DNA of 64,000 nt, taken from assembly GCA_030680075.1 (NCBI GenBank), contig JAUXWR010000504.1, positions 113,566 through 177,565 of the forward strand. The letters run 5' to 3'. This document shows positions 36,140 to 45,696 of this stretch, piece after piece. Every line of letters starts with the position of its first letter. Within the stretch, counting starts at the first letter, position 1. A program made the translations under genes and the position numbers. The stretch is from Legionella sp. Lineage in GTDB: Bacteria > Pseudomonadota > Gammaproteobacteria > Legionellales > Legionellaceae. The notes under the pieces were generated by a model, which saw only the letters and a list, made by a program, of their open reading frames with translations, ran no database searches and was not told the origin of the DNA.

Positions 36140-38281
36140 TTATTTGTTTTTTATCATGGCCATTAAATTATTAATTATTTGAAAACCCGCCTTATCTGGC
36201 AAAGACAGAATGGTTTCAGGGTGAAATTGTACAGCGTATATCGGTAACGTTTTATGAGCAATGGCCATAACAATATCGTCTGTCGTATGGGCCGTCATTC
36301 GTAAGTCTCCTGGCAAACCTTCTTTTTTGGCATAAAGTGAGTGATAACGCCCCGCTGTAAAAGAATGACCAAGACCTGCCAGCAAACCTTCCTCTGCATC
36401 CACAATAATTTGGGAAGCCTTTCCATGCATGGGGTACGATAAGGTGTGCAACTTGCCGCCAAAATACTCAACAATACCTTGCAAACCCAGACACACCCCA
36501 AATAAAGGAATTTTCAGCGCTAACACGGCTTTGATTGTTTCAGCAACGTTAAAATCCTGAGGCCTCCCGGGACCCGGTGAAAGGACAATTAAATCAAATT
36601 TTTGCTGCTTCAAATGGTTAATCACGTTCTCACTACGCATCGTTTGAACGTTAGCACCTGTTTGTCGCAAGTAGTTTGCCAAGGTATGGACAAATGAATC
36701 CTGATGATCAACCAGTAATACCTTTTTGCCCACACCATCTTTAACAATCGTATTCCTCTCGTCAACTTTTGCCGGCTCATTTCTTAAAATGTCTAAAAAT
36801 GCAGACGCTTTCAATTGTGTCTCTTCTTCTTCCGCAACTGGTACTGAATCATACAACAGTGTTGCGCCCACTCGGATTTCAGCAATGCCCTGTTTAATAC
36901 GCATAGTTCTTAGAACCAAGCCTGTATTAAGTTGCCCATCAAATCCAAACCAGCCAACAGCACCGCCATACCATCGACGCGGTGATTTTTCGTATTTTTC
37001 TATAAAATTCATTGCCCATAATTTAGGGGCACCTGTAACAGTAACTACCCACATATGCGTTAAAAATCCATCCACGGCGTCAAAACCATCACGAAGCGTT
37101 CCTTCGATATGATCAACGGTATGAATCAAGCGGGAATACATTTCAATTTGGCGCCGCCCCACCACCTTCACGCTTCCTGCCTCGCAAATTCGCGACTTGT
37201 CGTTTCTATCCACATCTGTACACATGGTAAGTTCGGAAAACTCTTTTTCCGAATCAAGAAGTGTCTGAATATTTTGAGCATCCTCTATAGCATCGACACC
37301 GCGCTTTATAGTACCGGAAATAGGACAACTTTCTATTCGCCTTCCTTGTACACGCACATACATTTCAGGAGAAGCACCCACCAGATACTCCTCCTCGCCA
37401 AGATTAATAAAAAATCCATAAGGTGAGGGATTTTTATTTCGCATGCGAGTAAAAATGGCCGAAGGTTGTTCTGAACAATGCGCAAAAAAAGTCTGGCTGG
37501 GAACTACTTCAAAAAGATCCCCACAAGCAAATCGCTCTTTTGCAACGTCCACTAGCTCTGCATATTCACCAGGCGCATGATCAACCAGCATTTCAGGTTT
37601 AAACGTAGGGGCATAAGCTTGATGAGCGCCCGTTCGCGGCAGCATTTGCGTGGAGCGTCCTTGGTATTGAAAATCATAACGCCTTAAAAAGGCTTCTTCC
37701 TTACGGTGATTTACTACATAAATCTCATCAGGAAAGTAGAGCACCATCTCACGCTGATCCTCATTTCGCTCTTTGCCTACGGTTAGCGATTCAAATTGAT
37801 AAATCAAATCATAACCAAAGGCACCATATAAACCCAAATAAGAGTCATCAGGGCATTTAAAAAAAGCAAGAATTTCGCGAATAACTGTAAATACGGAAGG
37901 CTTATGACTTCTTTCCTCTTCATTGAAAATTTTATCAACAGGCTTTACCTGAAGGTAGCAAAATTCGGGCGTGCAAGAGAGGATATCAAGCTTGTCAGAT
38001 TGCGCGAGTGCTATATGGATAATGGCCAGCAATTCCTCACCGCGTCTATTTAATGCTTGCAGATAAATTTGCCCTTGCTTGAATGTAAACGCTAAAGGGG
38101 GATTATAAAATCCGATATCCCAGCAGGTATAACGCCCGGGGTATTCAAAACTTGACGCAAATAAAGCGCCTCTTTGAGTATTTAGCTTCTCAAGGAGTGG
38201 CTCAATAGCTTGGTGATAGGTCAAGGATTGCTGTTCAAATTCTATATGAACGCCGCCTTGTGTTTTCATTTGTTCTAACAT
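36140..38281 (-). CDS. trpEG: Fused anthranilate synthase TrpE-TrpG
   Basis: Converts chorismate and glutamine to anthranilate, the first step of tryptophan synthesis. In 713 residues it combines the TrpE half, with FFINLGEEEYLVGASPEMYV, ESCPISGTIKRG, and TVTGAPKLWAMNFIEKYE near 410-430, and a glutamine amidotransferase half from about 515, with DHQDSFVHTLANY, LSPGPGRPQDF, the nucleophile in FGVCLGLQG near residue 600, and QFHPETIL. Fusions of this size are the alphaproteobacterial type. No other trp gene lies near it. A 2-amino-desoxyisochorismate synthase (PhzE) has a similar fusion but is shorter. Confidence 0.9.
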   Translation of the reverse strand: MLEQMKTQGGVHIEFEQQSLTYHQAIEPLLEKLNTQRGALFASSFEYPGRYTCWDIGFYNPPLAFTFKQGQIYLQALNRRGEELLAIIHIALAQSDKLDILSCTPEFCYLQVKPVDKIFNEEERSHKPSVFTVIREILAFFKCPDDSYLGLYGAFGYDLIYQFESLTVGKERNEDQREMVLYFPDEIYVVNHRKEEAFLRRYDFQYQGRSTQMLPRTGAHQAYAPTFKPEMLVDHAPGEYAELVDVAKERFACGDLFEVVPSQTFFAHCSEQPSAIFTRMRNKNPSPYGFFINLGEEEYLVGASPEMYVRVQGRRIESCPISGTIKRGVDAIEDAQNIQTLLDSEKEFSELTMCTDVDRNDKSRICEAGSVKVVGRRQIEMYSRLIHTVDHIEGTLRDGFDAVDGFLTHMWVVTVTGAPKLWAMNFIEKYEKSPRRWYGGAVGWFGFDGQLNTGLVLRTMRIKQGIAEIRVGATLLYDSVPVAEEEETQLKASAFLDILRNEPAKVDERNTIVKDGVGKKVLLVDHQDSFVHTLANYLRQTGANVQTMRSENVINHLKQQKFDLIVLSPGPGRPQDFNVAETIKAVLALKIPLFGVCLGLQGIVEYFGGKLHTLSYPMHGKASQIIVDAEEGLLAGLGHSFTAGRYHSLYAKKEGLPGDLRMTAHTTDDIVMAIAHKTLPIYAVQFHPETILSLPDKAGFQIINNLMAMIKNK

Positions 38282-38400
38282 CGATGCAGCCTATCAAAAA
38301 AAATACATAATGGTCATTCTACTTAAAAAAAATAGCGCTGCAAGGGTAGGAGGTAAGATAGATAAATTTCACACATAATGAGGAGAAATTTGTGGGAAGC

Positions 38401-38433
38401 CGCGATAATTCGTACAACTCACGAATTATCGCG
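38401..38433. terminator. Long hairpin downstream of hdeD
   Basis: CGCGATAATTCGT (38401-38413) pairs perfectly over 13 bases with ACGAATTATCGCG (38421-38433). It lies 13 bases past the hdeD stop and ahead of the trpEG promoter region. The U run is weak, so it may be a repeat remnant as well as a terminator. Confidence 0.5.
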
Positions 38434-38446
38434 ACATCTGCAAGCT

Positions 38447-39010
38447 TTATTTAAGAGCTGTACGGATAGACACGCCAACAAAAATATAAGTCCAGCCAAT
38501 AATGAGTAATTCAATGGCAATAAATAAACCAATTACCCAGATGCCGCTTAGTGGCCAGTGAGCCAGAATCATTGCACCAAGAATAATAGCAGCAAGACCC
38601 GAGACAAGCACAAGACCCCATACTTTTAAATCTTTAAGGGTGAATACCATAAGAATTCGGCTTACACCAATAATGATTAATAAGGCCCCAATAAGCATTG
38701 TCAGGTAAATTGAAGCAAGAAATGGATCGTAGATAACAATGCCGCCGCAAATAACATACAGGACGCCAATGAAAGCATGCCAGAGGATTCCTTTCCATTG
38801 AGTAAATTTTGCTGCGTCAATTATTTGAGATACTCCCCCAACAACAAGCAGCACACCAAAGAAAAACATACTTACCAAGGTTAAAAACACTGTCATGCCC
38901 ATACCAACGGCACCCAGGATAACAAATATTATTCCTAAAGCGACTAACCATCCCCAACTACGTGTTACTTCTTTAGGGGCTGATTTGCGACTCTTTTTTG
39001 CAGTGGTCAT
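38447..39010 (-). CDS. hdeD: HdeD-family membrane protein
   Basis: A 187-residue integral membrane protein with six short hydrophobic segments, the first LVALGIIFVILGAVGMGMTV and later GVLYVICGGIVIYDP, which is the pattern of HdeD/DUF308. E. coli HdeD supports acid resistance at high cell density; a similar role here is inference. AAGGATATTTT precedes the ATG. It is a single-gene unit divergent from gatCAB. Confidence 0.8.
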   Translation of the reverse strand: MTTAKKSRKSAPKEVTRSWGWLVALGIIFVILGAVGMGMTVFLTLVSMFFFGVLLVVGGVSQIIDAAKFTQWKGILWHAFIGVLYVICGGIVIYDPFLASIYLTMLIGALLIIIGVSRILMVFTLKDLKVWGLVLVSGLAAIILGAMILAHWPLSGIWVIGLFIAIELLIIGWTYIFVGVSIRTALK

Positions 39011-39216
39011 AAAATATCCTTATTTTAAGAAGAGGCCCCTATAATAGTAAGTCAAATTTGTCTCTGTCACCATACTGTTTTAACTATTTTTTTTAAATAC
39101 CATAAATCGTTAAAATGTCGACGTGTAATTAGTTTCAAATCTACTTAAGTCTTGCTTAAAATTTGAGGTATAATCAGGAACTCTCCCCGGCGATTTCATT
39201 TAGCGAGAAGCGCATT

Positions 39217-39513
39217 ATGACCTTATCAATTACCGATGTTCGCGCCATTGCCGCCCTAGCTTATCTCGAGGCCGATAATGACGACATGGAGAAGCTTGCT
39301 CGGGAAGTAAACGACATCATGGATTTTGTGCAGCAACTAAATCAGGTTAATACAACTCAGGTAGCTCCCCTCTTCCACCCAATGGATCTGCATCAACCAC
39401 GTCGCTCGGATGAAGTTTCCGAAGAATCATGCTTGCGAGAACTAGCAGAAATTGCCCCTCATTTTGAGGAACAATTGTATTTAGTCCCCAAAGTCATTGA
39501 TGCAGGAAAATAA
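39217..39513 (+). CDS. gatC: Asp/Glu-tRNA amidotransferase subunit C
   Basis: Small subunit that holds GatA and GatB together in the enzyme that turns Asp-tRNA(Asn) and Glu-tRNA(Gln) into the amides. The ATG at 39217 gives a 98-residue protein with [37 protein letters not shown] and [14 protein letters not shown], the usual family blocks. An upstream in-frame start exists but adds residues without family match. First gene of gatCAB. Confidence 0.94.
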   Translation: MTLSITDVRAIAALAYLEADNDDMEKLAREVNDIMDFVQQLNQVNTTQVAPLFHPMDLHQPRRSDEVSEESCLRELAEIAPHFEEQLYLVPKVIDAGK

Positions 39514-39517
39514 TAAT

Positions 39518-40969
39518 ATGTTAGATTCGCTTGGCCAAATAATACACGCTTTAAAAAATCAACAATTTTCAAGCGTTGAACTTACTACTTATTATATAAA
39601 ACGCATTAGAGACCATCAGGAGCTTAATGCTTTTATAGCTATCGATGAAGAGCACGCTCTGGAGGATGCAAAAAAGGCTGATAAAATTTTAAGCCGGCAG
39701 GAAGCCAACTTATTAACGGGAATTCCAATCGCCCATAAGGATATTTTTTGCACGCATAAGTTACCAACAACTTGCGGCTCTAAAATGCTTAAAAATTTTA
39801 CCGCCCCCTATCAGGCGACCGTTGTGAATAAATTGCAAGAAAGCGGCGCAATTACCCTCGGTAAAACCAATATGGATGAGTTTGCCATGGGTTCAAGCAA
39901 TGAGAACAGCTATTTTGGAGCGGTTAAAAACCCATGGGATATGACGCGTGTTCCGGGTGGCTCCTCCGGCGGCTCGGCCTCGGCAGTCGCGGCTGGGCTT
40001 ATTGCATTTGCCACGGGTTCTGACACGGGTGGCTCCATTAGGCAACCGGCTGCTTTTTGCGGTATTTCAGGTATTAAACCCACCTATGGGCTTTTGTCAC
40101 GTTATGGGATGGTCGCTTATGCATCAAGTCTTGATCAAGGGGGCCCTTTAGCCCGCTCAGCTGAAGATCTCGCAATTATCTTGAAAATCATGGCAGGCTT
40201 TGACCCACAAGACTCCACCTCAGTAAAAAAAGTACTTCCTGATTACTCGAAGACGTTGAATAACTCTATTAAAGGCTTACGAATTGGTGTGCCTGGCTGC
40301 TTTTTTCAACAGGAAGTTGACCCTGTTATCCAAAAGGCCATTCTAGATGCTATGCAACTTTTGCAGCAAGCAGGTGCGATACTCGTTGAACTGGATTTAT
40401 CATTGCAACCATTATGGATTCCTTGTTATTACGTCATTGCCTGTGCGGAGGCCTCTTCAAACTTATCGCGTTATGATGGCTTACGCTTTGGTTATCGCAG
40501 CAAAAAAGCCGCTACCATTCAGGAACTTATTACCAACTCACGCACTGAAGGATTTGGGAGTGAAGTAAAACGTCGTATTTTGACAGGTACGCACGTTCTT
40601 TCATCAGGTTATTTTGATGCCTATTATCTGCAAGCCCTTAAAATCAGGCGACTTATTCAAAATGAACTGCAAGAAAGCCTTCAAAAAGTTGACGTGATTT
40701 TAGGCCCAACCACTCCACAATGCGCGTTCAAAATAGGGGAAAAACCCATAAATCCCGTGCAAAGTTATTTAGCGGATGTATTTACAGTAGCCGCCAATTT
40801 AGCGGGATTGCCAGCATTATCAATTCCCGCAGGTTTTAATGGCTGCTTACCAATTGGCATGCAACTAATTGGCGGACACTTCACCGAGGCTCGCCTCTTG
40901 AATGTGGCGCATCAATATCAACAGATGACTGAATGGCATAAAGCTCGCCCATCAGACAAAGAGGTATAA
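39518..40969 (+). CDS. gatA: Asp/Glu-tRNA amidotransferase subunit A
   Basis: Amidase subunit that releases ammonia from glutamine or asparagine. The 483-residue protein has the Ser-cisSer-Lys triad region: Lys in [24 protein letters not shown], and [16 protein letters not shown] near 160-175. The start ATG at 39518 follows the gatC stop by four bases and has AGGAAAA upstream. In Legionella this route may supply Asn-tRNA or Gln-tRNA; which is missing cannot be told from the window. Confidence 0.96.
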   Translation: MLDSLGQIIHALKNQQFSSVELTTYYIKRIRDHQELNAFIAIDEEHALEDAKKADKILSRQEANLLTGIPIAHKDIFCTHKLPTTCGSKMLKNFTAPYQATVVNKLQESGAITLGKTNMDEFAMGSSNENSYFGAVKNPWDMTRVPGGSSGGSASAVAAGLIAFATGSDTGGSIRQPAAFCGISGIKPTYGLLSRYGMVAYASSLDQGGPLARSAEDLAIILKIMAGFDPQDSTSVKKVLPDYSKTLNNSIKGLRIGVPGCFFQQEVDPVIQKAILDAMQLLQQAGAILVELDLSLQPLWIPCYYVIACAEASSNLSRYDGLRFGYRSKKAATIQELITNSRTEGFGSEVKRRILTGTHVLSSGYFDAYYLQALKIRRLIQNELQESLQKVDVILGPTTPQCAFKIGEKPINPVQSYLADVFTVAANLAGLPALSIPAGFNGCLPIGMQLIGGHFTEARLLNVAHQYQQMTEWHKARPSDKEV

Positions 40970-40972
40970 TTT

Positions 40973-42412
40973 ATGGCATGGGATACAGTGATTGGTCTTG
41001 AGGTACATGCGCAACTTAAAACGCGCTCAAAACTTTTCTCAGGCGCGAGTACTCAATTTGGCGCCCCTCCCAACTCTCAAACCACTTTCATTGATGCGGG
41101 TTTGCCGGGTGTTTTGCCTGTATTAAATCAAAAAGCGGTGACTATGGCCATTCAATTTGGCCTGGCAATTGATGCTGATATTAATAATCTGTCTTATTTT
41201 GAGCGTAAAAATTACTTTTATCCTGATTTGCCTAAAGGGTATCAAATTAGTCAATTTAAGTGCCCTATTGTCAGTAATGGACATTTAACGATTAACCTTG
41301 GTGCTAATCAATCTAAAGATGTTGAAATTATTAGGGCGCACCTGGAGGAGGATGCCGGTAAATCATTGCATGATGCTCATGATGACTTTACGGGTATTGA
41401 TTTAAACCGCGCGGGAACCCCTCTTCTTGAAATTGTTACATCTCCCTGCCTTTATTCGGCACAAGAGGCCATTATCTATCTCAAAGAGCTGCATCAATTA
41501 GTGCGATTTTTAGGAATTTGTGATGGAAATATGCAAGAAGGCTCATTTCGTTGTGATGTTAATATCTCTCTTAAACCCCAAGGCTCCACGCAATTAGGCA
41601 CACGAACGGAACTAAAAAACCTCAACTCTTTTCGCTTTATTGAAAAAGCCATTGCCTATGAGCAAGCTCGTCAACAGGATTTACTGGAGAGAGGAAACAA
41701 GATAAGGCAGGAAACACGACTTTTTTGCCCTGAAACCGAGACGACGCAAACATTACGCAGCAAAGAAAACGAGCAAGATTATCGCTATTTCCCTGACCCT
41801 GATTTATTACCCATAGATATTACAGCTGAAGAGTTGGCTCAAATAAAAAGTACTATGCCGACTTTGCCCAAAACAATACGAGAGACCTTGTGCCAAGATA
41901 AAATTTTACATGAAGATGATATTTATTTTCTTCTCTCCACACCGGCTACTTATGAATTTTTTTGTGCTGTTAAATATAAGACAAAAGCCGATGATAAAAC
42001 AATTATCAACTGGCTCAAAGGAACTTATGCCGCCTTCCTTAACGAAAAAAATCTGACGTTTGAAAATCCCGTTGTTAGCGCTGAAGAGCTTGCTGATTTA
42101 TTAAATCATTTACACAACAAAACCATCTCTACGGCTATTGCGAGACAAATTTTTAATAAACTTTGGGCGGGAGAAGGTCGTGTCGAGACGATTATTGCCC
42201 GTGAAGGATTTACGCAAGTTAATGACAATGATGTGCTGACAAGCCTGATTGAAGGGCTCATTAAACAATACCCGCAACAAGCGCTGGATTACCGTAATGG
42301 CAAAGAAAAATTGCTCGCTTTTTTTGTTGGCAATGTTATGAAAGAAACCAAAGGACAGGCCAATCCCGAGCAAGTAAATCAGTTATTAAAACATCACCTT
42401 TCCCAATCTTAA
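40973..42412 (+). CDS. gatB: Asp/Glu-tRNA amidotransferase subunit B
   Basis: Kinase-transferase subunit that activates the aminoacyl-tRNA side chain. The 479-residue protein starts WDTVIGLEVHAQLKTRSKLF and contains YFERKNYFYPDLPKGYQISQ, HLEEDAGKSLHD and YRYFPDPDLLPI, all diagnostic, and the C-terminal YqeY-like tail domain. It begins three bases after gatA with GAGGT as ribosome-binding site. A 12-pair hairpin follows. Confidence 0.97.
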   Translation: MAWDTVIGLEVHAQLKTRSKLFSGASTQFGAPPNSQTTFIDAGLPGVLPVLNQKAVTMAIQFGLAIDADINNLSYFERKNYFYPDLPKGYQISQFKCPIVSNGHLTINLGANQSKDVEIIRAHLEEDAGKSLHDAHDDFTGIDLNRAGTPLLEIVTSPCLYSAQEAIIYLKELHQLVRFLGICDGNMQEGSFRCDVNISLKPQGSTQLGTRTELKNLNSFRFIEKAIAYEQARQQDLLERGNKIRQETRLFCPETETTQTLRSKENEQDYRYFPDPDLLPIDITAEELAQIKSTMPTLPKTIRETLCQDKILHEDDIYFLLSTPATYEFFCAVKYKTKADDKTIINWLKGTYAAFLNEKNLTFENPVVSAEELADLLNHLHNKTISTAIARQIFNKLWAGEGRVETIIAREGFTQVNDNDVLTSLIEGLIKQYPQQALDYRNGKEKLLAFFVGNVMKETKGQANPEQVNQLLKHHLSQS

Positions 42413-42425
42413 ATCAGGCTAGCAC

Positions 42426-42459
42426 CGTTGTCATACCGCAAAGCTTTGGTATGACAACG
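42426..42459. terminator. Bidirectional hairpin between gatB and the L,D-transpeptidase
   Basis: CGTTGTCATACC (42426-42437) and GGTATGACAACG (42448-42459) form a perfect 12-pair stem between convergent genes. No long T run follows on either strand. Confidence 0.55.
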
Positions 42460-42487
42460 TAATACATTAGCCGTGATAGGGTAACTC

Positions 42488-43045
42488 TTAGTAAGGTTTA
42501 ACAATAACCGTAGTGCCAATATCGATGAAATTCTGATTCAACCATTTTGCCGCACTGGGTAATACTCTTATACAACCATGGCTGGCATTATAATTAGGAA
42601 CTTCATAAGCCGCATGAATAGAATATCCGCCAGAAAAATGCATGCAGTAAGGCATACGCGCACCACCGCCGGTTTCAATGGGATAGATACTGGACGTACA
42701 CTCAGGCCCCTTTTTTGAATACACTCTAAAGGTACCGGTAACTGTTTTACAGCCACGGCCTATATCCTCGCAGAAATCTTTTCCACCGGATGCACTTCCT
42801 GTTTGCACACGATTTCCCTGAGCGTCATAAGCGGCCCAGGCCGTCGCATTTGGATCAAAAATAAAGACTTTACGCCCAGTCGCAGGTCTTTGCATTGGGA
42901 AATGATTACTCCCTTTGCTATCCCTGTCATAGGCCGCGGTATAATGCGTATAACCCGCATCATCCACTATAGGTACAGATCTATCCATTGACGCGCACGA
43001 TGCGGTCAATATACACAACGATCCAATGATGAGTTGTTTTTTCAT
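42488..43045 (-). CDS. L,D-transpeptidase (YkuD) lipoprotein
   Basis: Forms 3-3 cross-links in peptidoglycan or attaches proteins to it. The 185-residue protein has a lipoprotein signal (LCILTASC, Cys near residue 17) and one YkuD domain with the catalytic signature HAAYEVPN followed by SHGCIRV near the C-terminus; the Cys is the nucleophile. It is one of the shorter members and has no LysM domain. Cell-envelope location follows from the lipobox. Confidence 0.88.
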   Translation of the reverse strand: MKKQLIIGSLCILTASCASMDRSVPIVDDAGYTHYTAAYDRDSKGSNHFPMQRPATGRKVFIFDPNATAWAAYDAQGNRVQTGSASGGKDFCEDIGRGCKTVTGTFRVYSKKGPECTSSIYPIETGGGARMPYCMHFSGGYSIHAAYEVPNYNASHGCIRVLPSAAKWLNQNFIDIGTTVIVKPY

Positions 43046-43130
43046 TGGTATTCCCTCCCTCTTTTTTTTAATTTATCGGGAGAAATGAAAATAGGTTTAG
43101 CTTTTTTGGTGAAATATTTTAAAAATTGTT

Positions 43131-43508
43131 TTATTTATGGTCTTTTTGCATGGATTTGGGTAGCATTGATGCGATAGCCAAACGAAGTTGTTCATCAGTG
43201 CATTCAAAGCAGCCACCTCGCGCCGGCATGGCTCCATAGCCCTCGACCGTGTGTTTTAGAAGCCGATCCAAGCCCTGTTTAACACGCGGTCCCCAATCTG
43301 TTTCAGATTGTAGTTTGGGTGCTCCAAGTTCAATTAAAGGTTTAACAGCATGACAATTGGCGCAAAAGTGCTGAACTATCTTTGCCCCTTCATTTTTTTT
43401 ACCGCGAATACTATCAAGAAACTCCTGAGGATGATGGGTTGCAGCGAGCACACCCGTTGTCAGTAAACTTGATAGTATCAACACTAACCATTGAAGACGT
43501 TGCTTCAT
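43131..43508 (-). CDS. Cytochrome c5-family protein
   Basis: A periplasmic monohaem cytochrome of about 125 residues. After a signal peptide (LVLILSSLLTTGVLA) there is the haem site CANCH, a likely Met ligand in YGAMPARGG, and a second Cys pair in CFECTDEQL, which is the disulfide characteristic of cytochrome c5. ATG 43508 is preferred to the TTG three codons upstream. It follows the DUF3757-like gene with a five-base gap, so the two are probably co-transcribed. Confidence 0.87.
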   Translation of the reverse strand: MKQRLQWLVLILSSLLTTGVLAATHHPQEFLDSIRGKKNEGAKIVQHFCANCHAVKPLIELGAPKLQSETDWGPRVKQGLDRLLKHTVEGYGAMPARGGCFECTDEQLRLAIASMLPKSMQKDHK

Positions 43509-43513
43509 AAGCT

Positions 43514-43894
43514 TCAATACTCTGCTGTGCTAAATTGGCAACCATCCAAGGACTGAGTGCATACAAATCCCCCTAGTGTGTCTATCCAGTTATAATCAAC
43601 ACGCGCTGGAATTTTTATCAAAACCGGCCACCAGATGGAATACTCCCCTATTGAGTTACGATAAGTACACAAAGCCCCTCGCCCAAGCCCTGCTACTAAA
43701 ATATTTGCCCGCACAAATGCTGTATTGACATCGCCCTGAGGTGTATTAGCCGAAAAAGGATTAGCTATCCAGGGTGGAGGAATTTCACCCCACTGCAAAG
43801 AGCTATTATTAGGATCAGGACAAGTAGAGGCATGCAGAGGTTGATTAACTACTCCCATTGCAACCAATGTAATTACTAATAATTTTTTCATCAT
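43514..43894 (-). CDS. Exported DUF3757-like protein
   Basis: The 126-residue product has a signal peptide ending LHAST and a compact domain with four Cys (CPDP, ALCTYRN, FVCTQ, GCQF) and several Trp, including LQWGEIPPPW and YSIWWPVL. It resembles the small exported family DUF3757, seen in Legionella and other gammaproteobacteria, for which no function is known. It is upstream of the cytochrome c5 gene on the same strand, with AGGT before the ATG. Confidence 0.6.
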   Translation of the reverse strand: MMKKLLVITLVAMGVVNQPLHASTCPDPNNSSLQWGEIPPPWIANPFSANTPQGDVNTAFVRANILVAGLGRGALCTYRNSIGEYSIWWPVLIKIPARVDYNWIDTLGGFVCTQSLDGCQFSTAEY

Positions 43895-43973
43895 GAATTA
43901 CCTCAAACGGATTCTCTATTTCTAATCATAACTCGGATAGCATTTTATTTTGCAAATAATTTTAATCAACCCA

Positions 43974-44001
43974 TTGTTAAACATTATTTGTTTGTTATAA
44001 T
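43974..44001 (+). promoter_or_regulatory. Promoter of tRNA-Leu
   Basis: TTGTTA at 43974-43979 and a perfect TATAAT at 43996-44001 with 16 bases between, 11 bases ahead of the mature tRNA. Confidence 0.65.
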
Positions 44002-44012
44002 CGTCACGCGAT

Positions 44013-44099
44013 GCCGGGGTGGCGGAATTGGTAGACGCGCCGGATTCAAAATCCGGTGGTGGTGACACCGTGTCGGTTCGAGTCCGACCCTCGGTACCA
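44013..44099 (+). tRNA. tRNA-Leu (anticodon CAA)
   Basis: An 87-base class II tRNA: acceptor GCCGGGG pairs with CCTCGGT, the D arm is GGCGGAATTGGTAGACGC, the anticodon loop TTCAAAA sits in a CCGGA stem, there is a long variable arm (GGTGGTGACACCG), and the T arm contains GGTTCGAGTCC. CCA is encoded. It decodes UUG. A hairpin at 44097-44128 (CCATTGAGA with TCTCAATGG) may end transcription. Confidence 0.95.
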
Positions 44100-44197
44100 T
44101 TGAGACATTTTGTATCAGTTCTCAATGGTTCACAGTAGCAATAAATCCTTGTTTTACAATACAACTCTTACTCTTCCTTTATTGCATCAACGTTTTT

Positions 44198-44845
44198 TTA
44201 ATTTGAAAACCATTGTTCAGCAGCTTGTAGTAATGATGTTATTGGCTGAACTCCCTGTGGCCAGGAATTATTTTTTTCATAATTTACAACCAGCGTTTTT
44301 AATCCTGCATCAATAGCCGCTCGAGCACCTTGGGGTGAATCTTCAATGGCTACTATTTCAGATAGCTGGCAACACGTTTTTTTTGACGCACTGATATAAG
44401 GTTCGGGATGAGGCTTGCCTTTTGTTACCTCTTCTCCGGATACAATAAAATCAATCATTGGCCTGAGCAAGACGCTTTTCAGCCAAGTTTCTGTGCGCTT
44501 TTTTGTATTGGATGTAACTATTCCGACTATTGCTCCCTGCTCTTTTGCTTTTTGAAGTAAATTTTGAGCGCCAAAAGCAGGCTTGACGTCTAAATATACC
44601 GCATCAATTAAATCATAATAATTGGCAAGTAAGGTATTTTCATCACCCTCAAGTTGATGGGATGCTTTAAGGCGATGAACCACTTCATTAAGTGGCGGCC
44701 CATTAAGCGAATCAAATTCAGCGTTGGATGGCTCACATTGAAATTGCGCCAAAAATCGCTGGTAGACCTGGTACATAACCGACAGGCTGTCGGCTAATGT
44801 ACCATCTAAATCAAGTAAAAGCGCACGCGGTAATAGTAAGTTCAT
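44198..44845 (-). CDS. HAD-superfamily phosphatase
   Basis: A 215-residue phosphoglycolate-phosphatase-like protein. Motif I is LLLDLDGTLADS, motif II lies in GIVTSNTKKRT, the Lys of motif III is in GEEVTKGKPHPEPY, and motif IV is VAIEDSPQGARAAIDAG. The cap domain is the small helical type. The substrate is probably a small phosphate ester. It is the last of three genes after a Nudix protein and a methyltransferase, four bases from the latter. Confidence 0.87.
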   Translation of the reverse strand: MNLLLPRALLLDLDGTLADSLSVMYQVYQRFLAQFQCEPSNAEFDSLNGPPLNEVVHRLKASHQLEGDENTLLANYYDLIDAVYLDVKPAFGAQNLLQKAKEQGAIVGIVTSNTKKRTETWLKSVLLRPMIDFIVSGEEVTKGKPHPEPYISASKKTCCQLSEIVAIEDSPQGARAAIDAGLKTLVVNYEKNNSWPQGVQPITSLLQAAEQWFSN

Positions 44846-44849
44846 TTAC

Positions 44850-45680
44850 TCAAACCTTACGGCATTTGTACAGTCGATTTTGCCCTAATGCGCCAACGTT
44901 GTTCGGCTTGACCTTGGACATTGCAATATTAAGCTTTGTTGCGGCTTGAACCAATGGATCATCATAATCCACTTTTCCGCCGTTCATCATCGGTACTAAT
45001 ATATAAAGAACAATATCGTGCAAGCTGATGAAATCTTCGACATCCAATACCTCAAGCCCTGCTGTTGGGAGAAATGGCAATAACGTTTTTTCATTAAAAA
45101 AATGATTAAACTCAGCGGGGGTACGTGAAGTCAACCCCACTTGTTCACGCACCTGATTTTGCAGATTATAAGTCTCTTGCGAGTTTTCAATCATTAATAA
45201 ATACCCGCCTGGCTTTAATAATCCGGCTAACGACGCAATTGCTTTTTGTTGCAATTCATCGGTATTAAGATTTATTAGACACCTGTCAGTAAAAATGACA
45301 TCAAAGTGATTGGTCGGTTGTGACAATTCAAGAACATTGCCGACACAAAATGTGAGCCGCTCATCAGGGATATTTTTTTCTTTTTTAACCTGGTTGGCCG
45401 CATCGATCATTTCCTCCACATAATCGATACCCAGAAATGACGCATTTGTATGCCTTTCCATTAAGTTCAGGCAATTTTGTCCATTTCCGCAACCCATTTC
45501 AAGAACAGTTAAAGCCGTGCCCTTTGTCTTTTCTATATCTGTTAATGCCCTTGATAACGCATCAATCTCCATTGTCTTTGCTGTAGAGGTTTTTGTGGTG
45601 GCCTTGAGATTTGTTCCGTATTGTTTTGCCAGGCCTTGCCAATGTTGGCGAATACTATTTAAATCCATTGTATTGTTCAT
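44850..45680 (-). CDS. Class I SAM-dependent methyltransferase
   Basis: The 276-residue protein has motif I VLEMGCGNGQNCLNL near 59-73, an acidic GIDYVEEMID strand-2 region, FDVIFTDRCLINL as motif post-II, and LLKPGGYLLMIENS. The N-terminal 50 residues are helical and lack a recognised domain. It is between the Nudix and HAD genes in one operon. The substrate is unknown; the operon might modify and recycle a nucleotide-linked compound, which is inference. Confidence 0.82.
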   Translation of the reverse strand: MNNTMDLNSIRQHWQGLAKQYGTNLKATTKTSTAKTMEIDALSRALTDIEKTKGTALTVLEMGCGNGQNCLNLMERHTNASFLGIDYVEEMIDAANQVKKEKNIPDERLTFCVGNVLELSQPTNHFDVIFTDRCLINLNTDELQQKAIASLAGLLKPGGYLLMIENSQETYNLQNQVREQVGLTSRTPAEFNHFFNEKTLLPFLPTAGLEVLDVEDFISLHDIVLYILVPMMNGGKVDYDDPLVQAATKLNIAMSKVKPNNVGALGQNRLYKCRKV

Positions 45681-45696
45681 CTATTTTTACTTCCTC

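Noticed and set aside
44013..44099. Genomic island attached at the tRNA-Leu gene
   Set aside because: No integrase gene or duplicated tRNA 3' end is seen near it; the neighbours are ordinary genes.
43922..44164. 80-codon open frame antisense to the tRNA-Leu gene
   Set aside because: It is the reverse translation of a tRNA-Leu; this kind of frame (with GRTRTDTVSPPPDFESGAS) is a well-known false gene.
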